Positions 33,216 through 41,365 of a stretch of 64,000 nucleotides of DNA are shown piece by piece. The position numbers and the translations under genes are program-made. The notes beneath the pieces are model-generated. The model searched no databases, was not told where the DNA came from, and saw only the letters and a list, made by a program, of their open reading frames with translations. The stretch lies in the NCBI RefSeq assembly GCF_018130505.1, contig NZ_JAFCKH010000001.1, forward strand, positions 310,001 through 374,000, read 5' to 3'. Position 1 is the stretch's first letter. Every line of letters begins with the position of its first letter. This DNA comes from Bradyrhizobium tropiciagri (GTDB lineage Bacteria; Pseudomonadota; Alphaproteobacteria; Rhizobiales; Xanthobacteraceae).

Positions 33216-33282
33216 TGGCGATCCCGGCAGGATTCGAACCTGCAACCCGCGGAGTAGAAATCCGCTACTCGCGTATGGGATC
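33216..33282 (-). other. tRNA-Arg(UCU) 3' fragment, probable attachment site
   Basis: On the minus strand 33265 to 33216 reads as the 3' half of a tRNA: anticodon stem GCGGA/TCCGC with loop TTTCTAC (anticodon UCU), variable region, T-arm GCAGG-TTCGAAT-CCTGC, acceptor CGGGATC, discriminator G and CCA. The D-arm is absent. GATCCCA at 33276-33282 could pair with six of seven acceptor bases but leaves no room for a D-stem. Such anticodon-to-CCA segments are typical integrase crossover sites. Confidence 0.65.
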
Positions 33283-33300
33283 AGCTTTTGCCAACCACCG

Positions 33301-33347
33301 ATTGACCACCGAAACTCCGTGAACAAACAGCGATAAAGGTGGTCAAT
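33301..33347. repeat. Inverted repeat ATTGACCACC / GGTGGTCAAT
   Basis: Perfect 10-bp arms at 33301-33310 and 33338-33347 flank a 27-bp AT-richer spacer, between the tRNA fragment and the broken integrase. It could be integrase arm sites or an operator. Confidence 0.5.
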
Positions 33348-33418
33348 CCGGATCGCGTTTCGTTGTTTTTGTTGAATTTTTCGAGCGCTGCTTACGTTCG
33401 GGACGCAGGGGTCGCAGG

Positions 33419-33961
33419 TTACGAGGCCGCGCGACCTCGAAACTGCGCGACCCGCCCGAACGCGCTGAAGCCGAGCACCGGAAAGTTTTCTCGGATCGTC
33501 TGGGCGACATAACTTGGCGCGAGATGAGCATAATGCTTTTCGGTCATTCGTGTATCGGCATGGCCTAGCTGTTTGGCGATCACGGCCATCGGAACGCCGG
33601 CCATGGCAAGGTAGGACGCGTGTGTATGCCGTAGAATGTGAAAGTTCACGGCAGGCTCTATTCCAGCCCGGGCACTTGCCTCATCCAGGGGGCGCTGCTG
33701 GCGAGAGGCTCCCCACGTCTTTCCATCGGTCCTCAAGAAGATCCGATCACCTGCATCTAGGTCAGCTGTCCATTGCCGAAATGCCAGCTTGCCCTCTTCG
33801 GTCAGGAAGACGTGGCGATCCTTCCCCTTGCTCAGCCTAACGGACAAAGTACCGCTGTCGTGGTTGTAGTCTTCGCGCTTAAGGCGACCGAGTTCCGCGT
33901 AGCGGCAACCCGTATAGAGCGCCGCCTCGATCAGCTTGCGGAAATCCTGAGGGACAGGCTT
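33419..33961 (-). pseudogene. Truncated tyrosine recombinase (C-terminal catalytic domain)
   Basis: The frame opens directly after an in-frame TGA with KPVPQDFRKLIEAALYTGCR (catalytic Arg). It continues through NFHILRHTHASYLAMAG (HxxR) and LGHADTRMTEKHYAHL (Tyr nucleophile) to the end. About 180 residues of catalytic domain are intact but the core-binding N-terminus is missing, and no good start codon exists (only a TTG at 33847). This is the remnant of an older integrative element, adjacent to the 3' end of the CAU-anticodon tRNA, which it may have used as a target. Confidence 0.8.
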
Positions 33962-34103
33962 TCAAACAACCACGCGCCTCACCCGCCGTTGAGAATGCGA
34001 GAACGGACGTGACAGGCGCTCTGCTTTGCCGAATGCAAGGATCAACCGGTCCGCGAAGCGGTCCGCCACAAAACCGGCCGTTCTGCCAAATATTTGATCT
34101 CGT

Positions 34104-34179
34104 TGGTGGGCCCGGCAGGACTCGAACCTGCAACCAGACCGTTATGAGCGGCCGGCTCTAACCATTGAGCTACAGGCCC
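34104..34179 (-). tRNA. tRNA with CAU anticodon, probably tRNA-Ile2 (or elongator tRNA-Met)
   Basis: A 76-nt complete cloverleaf with encoded CCA. The acceptor stem is GGGCCTG/CGGGCCC. The D-arm contains AGCTCAATGGTTAGAGC, the anticodon stem GGCCG/CGGTC encloses loop CTCATAA (CAU), and the T-arm is GCAGG-TTCGAGT-CCTGC. The GGTTAGAGC.GGC.GCTCATAA pattern resembles E. coli ileX, so lysidine-modified tRNA-Ile2 is preferred over tRNA-Met. Confidence 0.88.
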
Positions 34180-34262
34180 CGCCGCCTTGCGGGCCGCGTG
34201 GGCGGCCGGCAACGGTGCCGGCTCCGTTTACAGGCTGCCCCGCGTTCCGGCAATGGCGTCGC

Positions 34263-35234
34263 TCAGTCCACCGAGACGCCGGCGAACTCCACCACCTTGC
34301 GCCATTTGTCGGTTTCGTCGGCCACCAGCTTGCCGAACTCGGCGGGGGTCATCGGCTTCGGGATGCCGCCGACCTCGGCCAGCCGGGCCACCAGCTTCGG
34401 GTCCTTCAGCGCTTCGCCGACCGCCTTGTTGAGAACGGCGACGACCTCCGGCGGGGTGCCCTTCGGCGCCGAGATGCCGTAAAAGCCGACCGATTCGAAG
34501 CCGGGCACGGTCTCGGCGATCGCGGGCACGTCGGGCACGGTCGGCCAGCGCTGCGGCGAGGTGACGCCGAGCGCGCGGACATTGCCGCCGCGCGCCTGCT
34601 CCAGCGCCGACGGCAGGTTGTCGAAGATCAGCTGCACCTTGTCGGAGATGATGTCGGGGAAGGCGATCGCAGAGCCGCGATACGGCACGTGCTGCATCTC
34701 GCACTTGGTCATCGCCTTGAACAACTCGGCCGACATGTGCACCGAGGTGCCGTTGCCGGACGAGGCATAGGAGATCTTGCCGGGGTTGGCCTTGCAGTAG
34801 TCGATGAACTCCTTGACGGTCTTCACCGGCATCGCGTTCGAGACCACCAGCATGTTGGTGAGCTGCATGATGCTGGCGACCGGGACGGTATCGCGCAGGA
34901 AGTCGAACGGCAGCTTCTTGTAGAGCGAGGTCGAGATCGCGTTGTTCGGCGCGACGAACAGCAGCGTGTAGCCGTCGCCCGCCGAGTTGACCGCGGCGGC
35001 CGCCGCGATGTTGCCGCCCGATCCGGTGCGGTTCTCCACCACGAATTGCTGGCCGAGATGATCCGACAGCCATTGCGCCATGATGCGGGCCACGATGTCG
35101 ACCGGCCCGCCGGCGGCGAAGCCGATCAGCCAGCGGACCGGGCGGTTGGGATAGTCGGAGGCGGCGGAGGGACCGAGGGAGGCAAGGCAGCAAACCAAAG
35201 CGAGCAAGGCAGTACGCATCAAACGAATCATCAT
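34263..35234 (-). CDS. Bug/TctC-type tripartite tricarboxylate transporter binding protein
   Basis: A periplasmic solute-binding protein of about 323 residues with signal peptide (TALLALVCCLASLGPSAA-SDYP). It has the Bug-family hallmarks YPNRPVRWLIGFAAGGPVD, then ENRTGSGGNIAA, SSGNGTSVHM and PYRGS. These proteins bind carboxylates or similar acids for TctAB-type permeases. No TctA/TctB genes are near, as is usual for the many orphan Bug proteins in this group. ATG-ATG at 35234/35231 lies just after GGGAG; an upstream ATG (35246) is possible. Confidence 0.87.
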   Translation of the reverse strand: MMIRLMRTALLALVCCLASLGPSAASDYPNRPVRWLIGFAAGGPVDIVARIMAQWLSDHLGQQFVVENRTGSGGNIAAAAAVNSAGDGYTLLFVAPNNAISTSLYKKLPFDFLRDTVPVASIMQLTNMLVVSNAMPVKTVKEFIDYCKANPGKISYASSGNGTSVHMSAELFKAMTKCEMQHVPYRGSAIAFPDIISDKVQLIFDNLPSALEQARGGNVRALGVTSPQRWPTVPDVPAIAETVPGFESVGFYGISAPKGTPPEVVAVLNKAVGEALKDPKLVARLAEVGGIPKPMTPAEFGKLVADETDKWRKVVEFAGVSVD

Positions 35235-35354
35235 CACTCCCGTCATTTTCTTGTGACTGTTGCCCGCAATGGTTTCATAAAACGCCGGCTTTGCCTACGA
35301 CCTGCCGCGTGCGACGATAGTCTGCCCTGCCGGGATGCTGCTTGAGGCTTGAGA

Positions 35355-36323
35355 ATGAAATTCGCTGTTATGATCTGCGCCGGTGCGCTGTTGCTCGCCG
35401 GCGGCGCGGTGGCGCAAGAGGGGAGCAAGACCATTTCCAAAACCACGATCAGTTTCGCCACGGCGACCCCGGGTGGCGGCTTTCCGCTCTATGGCAATGC
35501 CCTCGCCGAGGTGATGAATGCCGCCGATCCGACGCTGTCGATCGAGCCGCGCAACACCAAGGGCTCCAACGAGAACATCCCGCTGCTCGAGGCAGGCAGC
35601 GTCGACATCGCAACGGTGGCGGGCGAGCCGTCCTACGAGGCCTTCATGGGCATCGGCCGGCCGAAGGCGACGAAGTTGAGGATCCTCACCGCGATGTATT
35701 CGAGCCCGGGCATGTTCGTGGTCCGCGCCGACAGTCCGTACCGGACCATCACGGATCTGGTCGGCCAGCCGGTCGCGTTCGGCGCCAAGGGCTCGGGCCT
35801 GCCGATCCTGTCGCGCTATATCCTCGATGGCATCGGACTGAAGCAGGACGAGGACTTCAAGTCGATCTATCTCGATCGCGCCGGCGACGGGCCGGCGATG
35901 GTCGAGGACGGCCGCGCGGCGGCGCTGTGGGGCGCGGGCATCGGCTGGCCCGGCTTCACCAAGCTGGCCGAGAGCGCGGGCGGCGCACGCTTCATCGCGC
36001 CTGATGCCGACCAGATTGCGAAGATCCGCGCCAAGCACACTTTCCTGAAGGCGCTGACGGTGCCGGCGGGCAGCTATCCGAAGCAGATGGAGGCGATCGC
36101 CTCCGTCGGCTCCTGGAGCTACATCCTGGTGCGCGAGAGCCTGCCCGACGATGTCGCCTACCGGCTGGCCAGGACGCTGCATGGCGCCGAGGCCGACTTC
36201 TGCAAGAAGCTCACGCAAGGCTGCGAGACCACGGCGGCGAACACCGTCGCCGCCGCGCCTGACATCAATCTGATCCACCCCGGCGTGCTGAAGTATTTTC
36301 GCGAGATCGGGGTGGTGAAATAA
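35355..36323 (+). CDS. TAXI family TRAP transporter solute-binding protein
   Basis: A 322-residue exported protein: signal peptide KFAVMICAGALLLAGGAVAQ, then ISFATATPGGGFPLYGNALA, RNTKGSNENIPLLEAGSVDIA and FGAKGSGLPIL, the TAXI (TRAP-associated extracytoplasmic immunogenic) pattern. TAXI proteins deliver glutamate or other acids to TRAP permeases; no permease gene is here. ATG is taken rather than the TTG two codons earlier, with GAGG eight bases upstream. It is divergent from the Bug gene. Confidence 0.85.
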   Translation: MKFAVMICAGALLLAGGAVAQEGSKTISKTTISFATATPGGGFPLYGNALAEVMNAADPTLSIEPRNTKGSNENIPLLEAGSVDIATVAGEPSYEAFMGIGRPKATKLRILTAMYSSPGMFVVRADSPYRTITDLVGQPVAFGAKGSGLPILSRYILDGIGLKQDEDFKSIYLDRAGDGPAMVEDGRAAALWGAGIGWPGFTKLAESAGGARFIAPDADQIAKIRAKHTFLKALTVPAGSYPKQMEAIASVGSWSYILVRESLPDDVAYRLARTLHGAEADFCKKLTQGCETTAANTVAAAPDINLIHPGVLKYFREIGVVK

Positions 36324-36339
36324 GGGAGCGAATGGTGAG

Positions 36340-36372
36340 TGGCGAATAGCGTCATCTACTCGCTATTCGCCA
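36340..36372. terminator. Bidirectional hairpin / dispersed palindromic repeat
   Basis: Perfect 12-bp arms TGGCGAATAGCG/CGCTATTCGCCA enclose a 9-base loop between two convergent genes, followed by a T-rich stretch. It resembles the GCGAATAG-type palindromes scattered through Bradyrhizobium genomes and probably serves as terminator for both genes. Confidence 0.7.
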
Positions 36373-36382
36373 TTCGCTTATT

Positions 36383-37594
36383 TTATTTCTGCACCAGCTT
36401 GCACGCCGGGTCCGGCGGGCCGAACGCTTCCTCGCCGGAAATCTTCGCCAGGATCTTGTAGTAGTCCCACGGATATTTCGATTCCGCCGGGGTCTTGACC
36501 TGCACCAGCCAGAGATCGTGGACCATCAGATTGTCTTCGCGCAGCTTGCCGTTACGGGCGAAGAAATCCTCGACCGGCTTCTCGCGCATCTTGGCCGCGA
36601 CCTTCAGCGGTTCGTCGGTGCCGGCTTCCTTGATCGCGTTGAGATACGCCGTCACCGAGGAATAGACGCCGGCCTGCCACATCGTCGGCATCCGGTTCAT
36701 CTTGGCGAAATAGCGCTTCGACCATTCGCGGGTCTTGTCGTCCATGTCCCAGTAGAACGACGTCGTCAGCAGCAGCCCCTGCGCCGCCGACAGGCCGATG
36801 CCGTGGACGTCGGTGATCAGCGCCAGCAGCGCCGCCATCTGCTGCCCGCCGGCGAAGATGCCGAACTCGGCCGCGGTCTTGATCTCGTTGGTGTTGTTCG
36901 GCGGCCCGCCGGCGATGCCGATGATCTTCGCCTTCGAGGCCTGCGCCTGCAGGATGAAGGACGACAGGTCCGGCGTCGCGAATGGCGGCCGCACCGCGCC
37001 CAGCACCTTGCCGCCGTTCTTGGTCACCACGGCCGAGGCGTCCTTCTCCAGCGAATGGCCGAAGGCGTAGTCGTCGGTGATGAAGAACCAACTGTCGCCG
37101 CCGCGCTTCACCACCTCCTGCGCGGTGCCGACCGCGAGCGCGCGGGTGTCGAACACCCACTGCATGGTGTAGGGCGAGCAGAATTTTCCATGGAAATCGG
37201 TCGCACCGGTCGAGTGCGTGATGAACATCTTCTTCTTTTCGTTGGCGATGTTCTGCACCGCGAGCCCGACCGCGGAGACCGGCACGTCGACGATCAGATC
37301 GACCTGATCGACGTCATACCAGCGCCGCGCAAGGCTGGCGCCGATGTCCGGCTTGAGCTGGTGGTCGCCGACGATCACGGTGATCGGCTTGCCCAGCACC
37401 TTGCCGCCGAAATCGTCGACCGCCATCTGCGCCGCCGTGACCGAGCCCTGACCGGTTGGGGTCGAGGCCGGGCCGTTCATGTCGGTGAGCACGCCGATCT
37501 TGACCAGATCGTCGGACACCTGCGCCAACGCGGCCGAGGAGGCCAGCAGCGCCGCCGCGAGCGTCCCGAACATGGCTAGTTTCCTGGTGATCAT
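36383..37594 (-). CDS. Branched-chain amino acid-type ABC transporter substrate-binding protein
   Basis: A 403-residue type 1 periplasmic binding protein. It has a signal peptide (LAMFGTLAAALLASSAALAQ), then VKIGVLTDMNGPAS, AAQMAVDDFGGKVLGKPITV, a central FITDDYAFG motif and IAGGPPNNTNEIKTA. The family feeds Liv-type permeases with amino acids, amides or aromatic acids; no permease genes adjoin. The start is the ATG with GGAGGGAGACGGA upstream; a frame nine codons longer lacks a site. Confidence 0.87.
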   Translation of the reverse strand: MITRKLAMFGTLAAALLASSAALAQVSDDLVKIGVLTDMNGPASTPTGQGSVTAAQMAVDDFGGKVLGKPITVIVGDHQLKPDIGASLARRWYDVDQVDLIVDVPVSAVGLAVQNIANEKKKMFITHSTGATDFHGKFCSPYTMQWVFDTRALAVGTAQEVVKRGGDSWFFITDDYAFGHSLEKDASAVVTKNGGKVLGAVRPPFATPDLSSFILQAQASKAKIIGIAGGPPNNTNEIKTAAEFGIFAGGQQMAALLALITDVHGIGLSAAQGLLLTTSFYWDMDDKTREWSKRYFAKMNRMPTMWQAGVYSSVTAYLNAIKEAGTDEPLKVAAKMREKPVEDFFARNGKLREDNLMVHDLWLVQVKTPAESKYPWDYYKILAKISGEEAFGPPDPACKLVQK

Positions 37595-37779
37595 TCCGTC
37601 TCCCTCCGTGAATTGGCGCATTGGCCATTATTGCTTGTGCCGTGGTCCCCAGACCCGGCCATATTGGTTTCTTTTGCAACCATTTTGGGGTCGGCGTCAA
37701 CGCGCCTTCGGTCTAATTGCAACCGTCCGGAAAGCTGCAAGGCGGTTTTCTTCCTCGCCGATTCAGTCCATAGCGGGCC

Positions 37780-38889
37780 ATGACCACCGCCCAGCGCCTG
37801 CCGGCCTCGCTGACCCCGCTCGATACGGCCCTGGCCGCCGTGCTGCGCGATGTCGCAGCAGTGACGCCGGTCGAACTGGCGCTGACCGAGGCCTTGCACT
37901 GCATCGCCGCCGAGATGGCGCCCTTGCGCGCGCATCCGCCGCAGGACCTGGCCGTCACCGATGGCTGGGCGATGCGCGCCAATGATCTGGTCGGGGCATC
38001 GTCCTATGCGCCGCTGCCGCTGACGGCGCCACCGCTTTGGGTCGAGGCAGGCAGCACGATGCCCACTGGTGCCGACTGCGTGGTCGATGCCGGCGCTGTC
38101 GATGCCGCCGGTCCGATTGCGCAGGTGCTGGCCGAGGCAATCCCGGGGCAGGGCGTGCGGCGTGCCGGCAGCGACATCGCCGAAGGGCGCACGGTGATGG
38201 AAGCAGGGCGGCCCGTCCTGCCGCGCGATTTGCTGCTCGCGCGCGCCGCCGGACTTGCGACATTGCGCGTGCGCCGGCCGCGGCTTCGCCTCATCAATAT
38301 TCCCGGCGGTGAGGCGACGGCAGCGTTCATCGCAGACGCCGCACGTCTGGCCGGTGCCGATGTCATCCGCAGCGATGCGCCGGGCCGCGATGCGGCGGCG
38401 ATCGCTGCGGCGCTCGATGCGAGCGCCGACCTCATCGTCACGATCGGCGGCAGCGGCGTCGGCCGCATTGACGCGGCGGTGGCGGCGCTGTCCGCGCGCG
38501 GCGAGGTGATTGCGCACGGCATTGCGCTTCAGCCCGGACGCACCGCGGCGCTCGGCCGGATCGGCACGACACCGGTCGTCGCCTTGCCGGGCGCGCCGGA
38601 TCACGCCTTCGCGGTGTGGTGGGCGCTCGTGCTTCCGGTACTCGATCGCCTGTTGGGCAGGGGCCGGCGCCGGACGCAAGCGCTGCCGCTGGCGCGCAAG
38701 ATCGCGTCCACCGTCGGCATTGCCGAGGTCACGCTGCTGGCACGTCTCCAGGGTTCCTGGAGGACGCTAGCGATCGGAGACCTGTCGCTCGATGCGATCA
38801 CGCGAGCCGACGCGGTGCTGATCGTGCCAGGGACCTCCGAAGGCTTTGCTGCGGGCACGGACGTCGATGCCTATATATTGCGGGAGTGA
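37780..38889 (+). CDS. MoeA-like molybdopterin-binding protein
   Basis: A 369-residue paralogue of MoeA, which inserts molybdate into adenylated molybdopterin. The MoeA-type domain I/II (LTPLDTALAAVLRDVAAVTP, then VTDGWAMRANDLVG with the conserved substrate loop, GSTMPTGADCVVD) is followed by a MoCF domain with TIGGSGVGRIDAAV and LPGAPDHAFAVWW. Canonical GGTSxG is altered to GGSGVG, so its activity may differ from true MoeA. Ten bp separate it from the next gene, implying one operon. Confidence 0.8.
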   Translation: MTTAQRLPASLTPLDTALAAVLRDVAAVTPVELALTEALHCIAAEMAPLRAHPPQDLAVTDGWAMRANDLVGASSYAPLPLTAPPLWVEAGSTMPTGADCVVDAGAVDAAGPIAQVLAEAIPGQGVRRAGSDIAEGRTVMEAGRPVLPRDLLLARAAGLATLRVRRPRLRLINIPGGEATAAFIADAARLAGADVIRSDAPGRDAAAIAAALDASADLIVTIGGSGVGRIDAAVAALSARGEVIAHGIALQPGRTAALGRIGTTPVVALPGAPDHAFAVWWALVLPVLDRLLGRGRRRTQALPLARKIASTVGIAEVTLLARLQGSWRTLAIGDLSLDAITRADAVLIVPGTSEGFAAGTDVDAYILRE

Positions 38890-38898
38890 GTTCCCGAG

Positions 38899-40848
38899 AT
38901 GAACAGCGCCTCTATGCAAAAACCCGACTCATCTCTCGATCAGGACCAGTTCCTGACCATCCTGTCGCGCGAGGACGCGCTTGCGCGCTTCGAGGCCGCG
39001 CTGTTCCCGCGCGCGCTGCCGTCGGAGACGCGGCCGCTCGCCGCCGCGCTCGGCTCTGCGCTGGCGGCGGATGTGGTGGCGCCGATCGACGTGCCGCCGT
39101 TCGACCGCTCCAATGTCGACGGCTTCGCCGTGCGCTCGGCCGATCTCACGAGCGCCGGCGAAGGCGCGCCGGTGCAGCTTCTGCTCAATGACGAGACCAT
39201 CGCCTGCGGCACCGCGCCGACCCGGCCGGTGCTGTCCGGCACCGCGACCTCGATCGCGACCGGCGGTCCGGTGCCGCGCGGCGCCGACGCCATCGTGATG
39301 GTCGAGCACACCCAGCCGGCGGGCCAGCGCGCGATCGAGGTCCGCCGCGCGGCTTCGCCGGGACAGTTCGTGTCCTATGCCGGCTCCGACATCGCGCGCG
39401 GCGAAGCGCTGCTGCGCGCCGGCACCGTGATCGGCTCGCGCGAGATCGGCATGCTCGCCGCCTGCGGCATCGCCGAGGTTTCGGTGGCGCGCCGGCCGCG
39501 CGTCGCGATCCTCTCGACCGGCGACGAACTGGTGCAGCCGGGCGAGCCGCTGCGCCCTGCCGCGATCTACGACACCAACGGCGCGATCGTCACCGCGGCG
39601 ATCGCCGAGAACGGCGGTGATGCGGGTTTCCTCGGCGCGATCGCCGACGACGAGGCAGAGCTCGAAGCCGCGATGCGCAAGGCGCTGGCCGACAGCGACA
39701 TGCTGGTGCTGTCGGGCGGCACCTCCAAGGGCGCCGGCGACGTCTCGCACCGGATCATTGCGCGGCTCGGCAAGCCGGGCATCATCGCGCACGGTGTCGC
39801 GCTGAAGCCGGGCAAGCCGCTGTGCCTTGCGGTCTGCGACGGCAAGCCGGTGGTCATCCTGCCGGGCTTTCCGACCTCGGCGATGTTCACCTTCCACGAC
39901 ATGATCGTGCCGGTGCTGCGCAAGATGGCCGGGTTGCCGCCGCGCGCGGATGCCAGGGTGACGGCGAAGGTGCCGGTGCGCATCGTATCCGAGCTCGGCC
40001 GCACCGAATTCGTGATGGTGTCGCTGGTCGAAGGCAGCGACGGGCTGATCGCCTATCCCAGCGGCAAGGGCTCGGGCGCGATCACGTCGTTCGCGCAGGC
40101 CGACGGTTTCCTGAAGATCGATGCGCTCGCCGACCAGATGCCGGCGGGCAGCGCGACCGACGTGACGCTGTTCACGCCGCACGTGCGGGTGCCTGATCTC
40201 GTCATCGTCGGCAGCCATTGCACCGGGCTCGATCTGGTCACCGCGCCGCTGGCGCGCGCCGGCCTGATCGTGCGTTCGATCGCGGTCGGCAGTCTCGGTG
40301 GGCTCGCGGCGGCCAAGCGCGGTGAATGCGATCTCGCCCCGATCCATCTGTTCGATGACAAGACCGGCACCTACAACGAGCCTTATCTTGCCGAAGGCCT
40401 CGAACTGGTGCCGGGCTGGCGGCGCATGCAGGGCATCGTGTTCCGCAAGGACGATGCGCGCTTCGCCGGTTTGAGCGTGGAGGAGGCGGTGCGTGCCGCG
40501 CTGGCCGATCCCGCCTGCATCATGGTCAACCGCAACCAGGGCGCCGGCACCCGCATCCTGATCGACCGCTTGCTCGCGGGCGCGCGGCCCGACGGCTACT
40601 GGAATCAGCCGCGCTCGCACAACGCGGTCGCAGCCGCGGTGGCGCAGCATCGCGCCGATTGGGGCATGACCATCGCGCCGGTCGCCGCAGCGTCCGGGCT
40701 CGGCTTCATTCCGCTCGCCGAAGAGCATTACGATTTCGCGCTGGTGACGGCGCGCAAGCAGCGCGCGGCGGTGCAGGCCTTCCTCGACGCGCTGGCGTCG
40801 GAGGAAGGACGGGCGGCGTTGACACAGGCGGGGTTCAGGCCGGCGTAG
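38899..40848 (+). CDS. moeA: MoeA fused to a periplasmic-binding-protein-like domain
   Basis: A 649-residue fusion. Residues about 15-420 are a complete MoeA: PPFDRSNVDGFAVRSADL, GGPVPRGADAIVMVEHTQ, AILSTGDELVQPGEP, LSGGTSKGAGD and LPGFPTSAMFTFHD. Residues about 430-649 form a PBP-like domain (VIVGSHCTGLDLVTAPLA, VNRNQGAGTRILIDRLLAG, RSHNAVAAAVAQHRADWG) found in some MoeA and ModE-like proteins and presumed to bind an oxyanion or cofactor ligand. It probably performs Mo insertion and may sense molybdate. It follows a shorter MoeA paralogue. Confidence 0.85.
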   Translation: MNSASMQKPDSSLDQDQFLTILSREDALARFEAALFPRALPSETRPLAAALGSALAADVVAPIDVPPFDRSNVDGFAVRSADLTSAGEGAPVQLLLNDETIACGTAPTRPVLSGTATSIATGGPVPRGADAIVMVEHTQPAGQRAIEVRRAASPGQFVSYAGSDIARGEALLRAGTVIGSREIGMLAACGIAEVSVARRPRVAILSTGDELVQPGEPLRPAAIYDTNGAIVTAAIAENGGDAGFLGAIADDEAELEAAMRKALADSDMLVLSGGTSKGAGDVSHRIIARLGKPGIIAHGVALKPGKPLCLAVCDGKPVVILPGFPTSAMFTFHDMIVPVLRKMAGLPPRADARVTAKVPVRIVSELGRTEFVMVSLVEGSDGLIAYPSGKGSGAITSFAQADGFLKIDALADQMPAGSATDVTLFTPHVRVPDLVIVGSHCTGLDLVTAPLARAGLIVRSIAVGSLGGLAAAKRGECDLAPIHLFDDKTGTYNEPYLAEGLELVPGWRRMQGIVFRKDDARFAGLSVEEAVRAALADPACIMVNRNQGAGTRILIDRLLAGARPDGYWNQPRSHNAVAAAVAQHRADWGMTIAPVAAASGLGFIPLAEEHYDFALVTARKQRAAVQAFLDALASEEGRAALTQAGFRPA

Positions 40849-40897
40849 CTGCGAACGGCGGCGTAGGCGCGGCGCGGCCGCAGCCGCACTCACCGCC

Positions 40898-40923
40898 GTC
40901 GTCCTGGCTTTCGCCAGGACGAC
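40898..40923. repeat. Intergenic palindrome, GTCCTGGC-type
   Basis: Perfect 11-bp arms GTCGTCCTGGC/GCCAGGACGAC around a TTTC loop, the first of a run of dispersed repeats that fill the moeA-mobB gap. The same element recurs at 47440-47560. Confidence 0.8.
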
Positions 40924-40961
40924 AGAGAGGTTGTTGCGCGAGCGCCCGCCACACAACGCGG

Positions 40962-41066
40962 TGTCATCACCCGGCTTGACCGGGTGATCCAGTATTCCAG
41001 AGGCTGCGGTGATTGAGCCGAGAGGCCGCGGCGTACTGGATCGCCCGGTCGAACCGGGCGATGACA
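40962..41066. repeat. Long imperfect inverted repeat
   Basis: The ends TGTCATCACCCGG...GATCCAGTA and TACTGGATCGCCCGG...GGGCGATGACA are mutually inverted over about 33 bp, with inner short stems. This is a typical rhizobial dispersed intergenic element with no coding potential. Confidence 0.75.
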
Positions 41067-41088
41067 GCGTGGTTGGGACGCAGTCTTG

Positions 41089-41175
41089 CGTAGGATGGGT
41101 GGAGCGGAGCGATACCCATCAAGCTGCGTCCGCGCCGTGAGATGATGGGTATCGCTTCGCTCCACCCATCCTACG
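41089..41175. repeat. 87-bp inverted repeat (CGTAGGATGGGT ... ACCCATCCTACG)
   Basis: Outer arms CGTAGGATGGGTGGAGC/GCTCCACCCATCCTACG continue inward as GGAGCGATACCCATC paired with its near-complement. This is a widely dispersed bacterial intergenic element; it adjoins two other repeats. Confidence 0.8.
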
Positions 41176-41280
41176 TGGCTGCGGAAGGGTTCCGCCGGGT
41201 GGCATGACAAGGCCTGCCGGCCGATATAAGGATGATGGAACCGAGGTTGAATCCAGCCGGAATCGTCAGTGCGAGCGAGG

Positions 41281-41324
41281 CGGAGCAATCCATCCTTCGG
41301 CCCGCGGAGAGTTGGATTGCTCCG
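41281..41324. repeat. Inverted repeat CGGAGCAATCCA / TGGATTGCTCCG
   Basis: Perfect 12-bp arms separated by 20 bp, just before mobB. It is the fourth dispersed palindrome in this 450-bp gap. Confidence 0.75.
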
Positions 41325-41365
41325 CAACGACGGATGGCCAAGTGGTGCGTATGAAAGTGGATCGA

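Noticed and set aside
33879-34133. Minus-strand open frame of 84 codons across the tRNA 3' flank
   Set aside because: It runs through the tRNA 3' end and out of frame with the integrase remnant; its sequence is the frame-shifted shadow of both.
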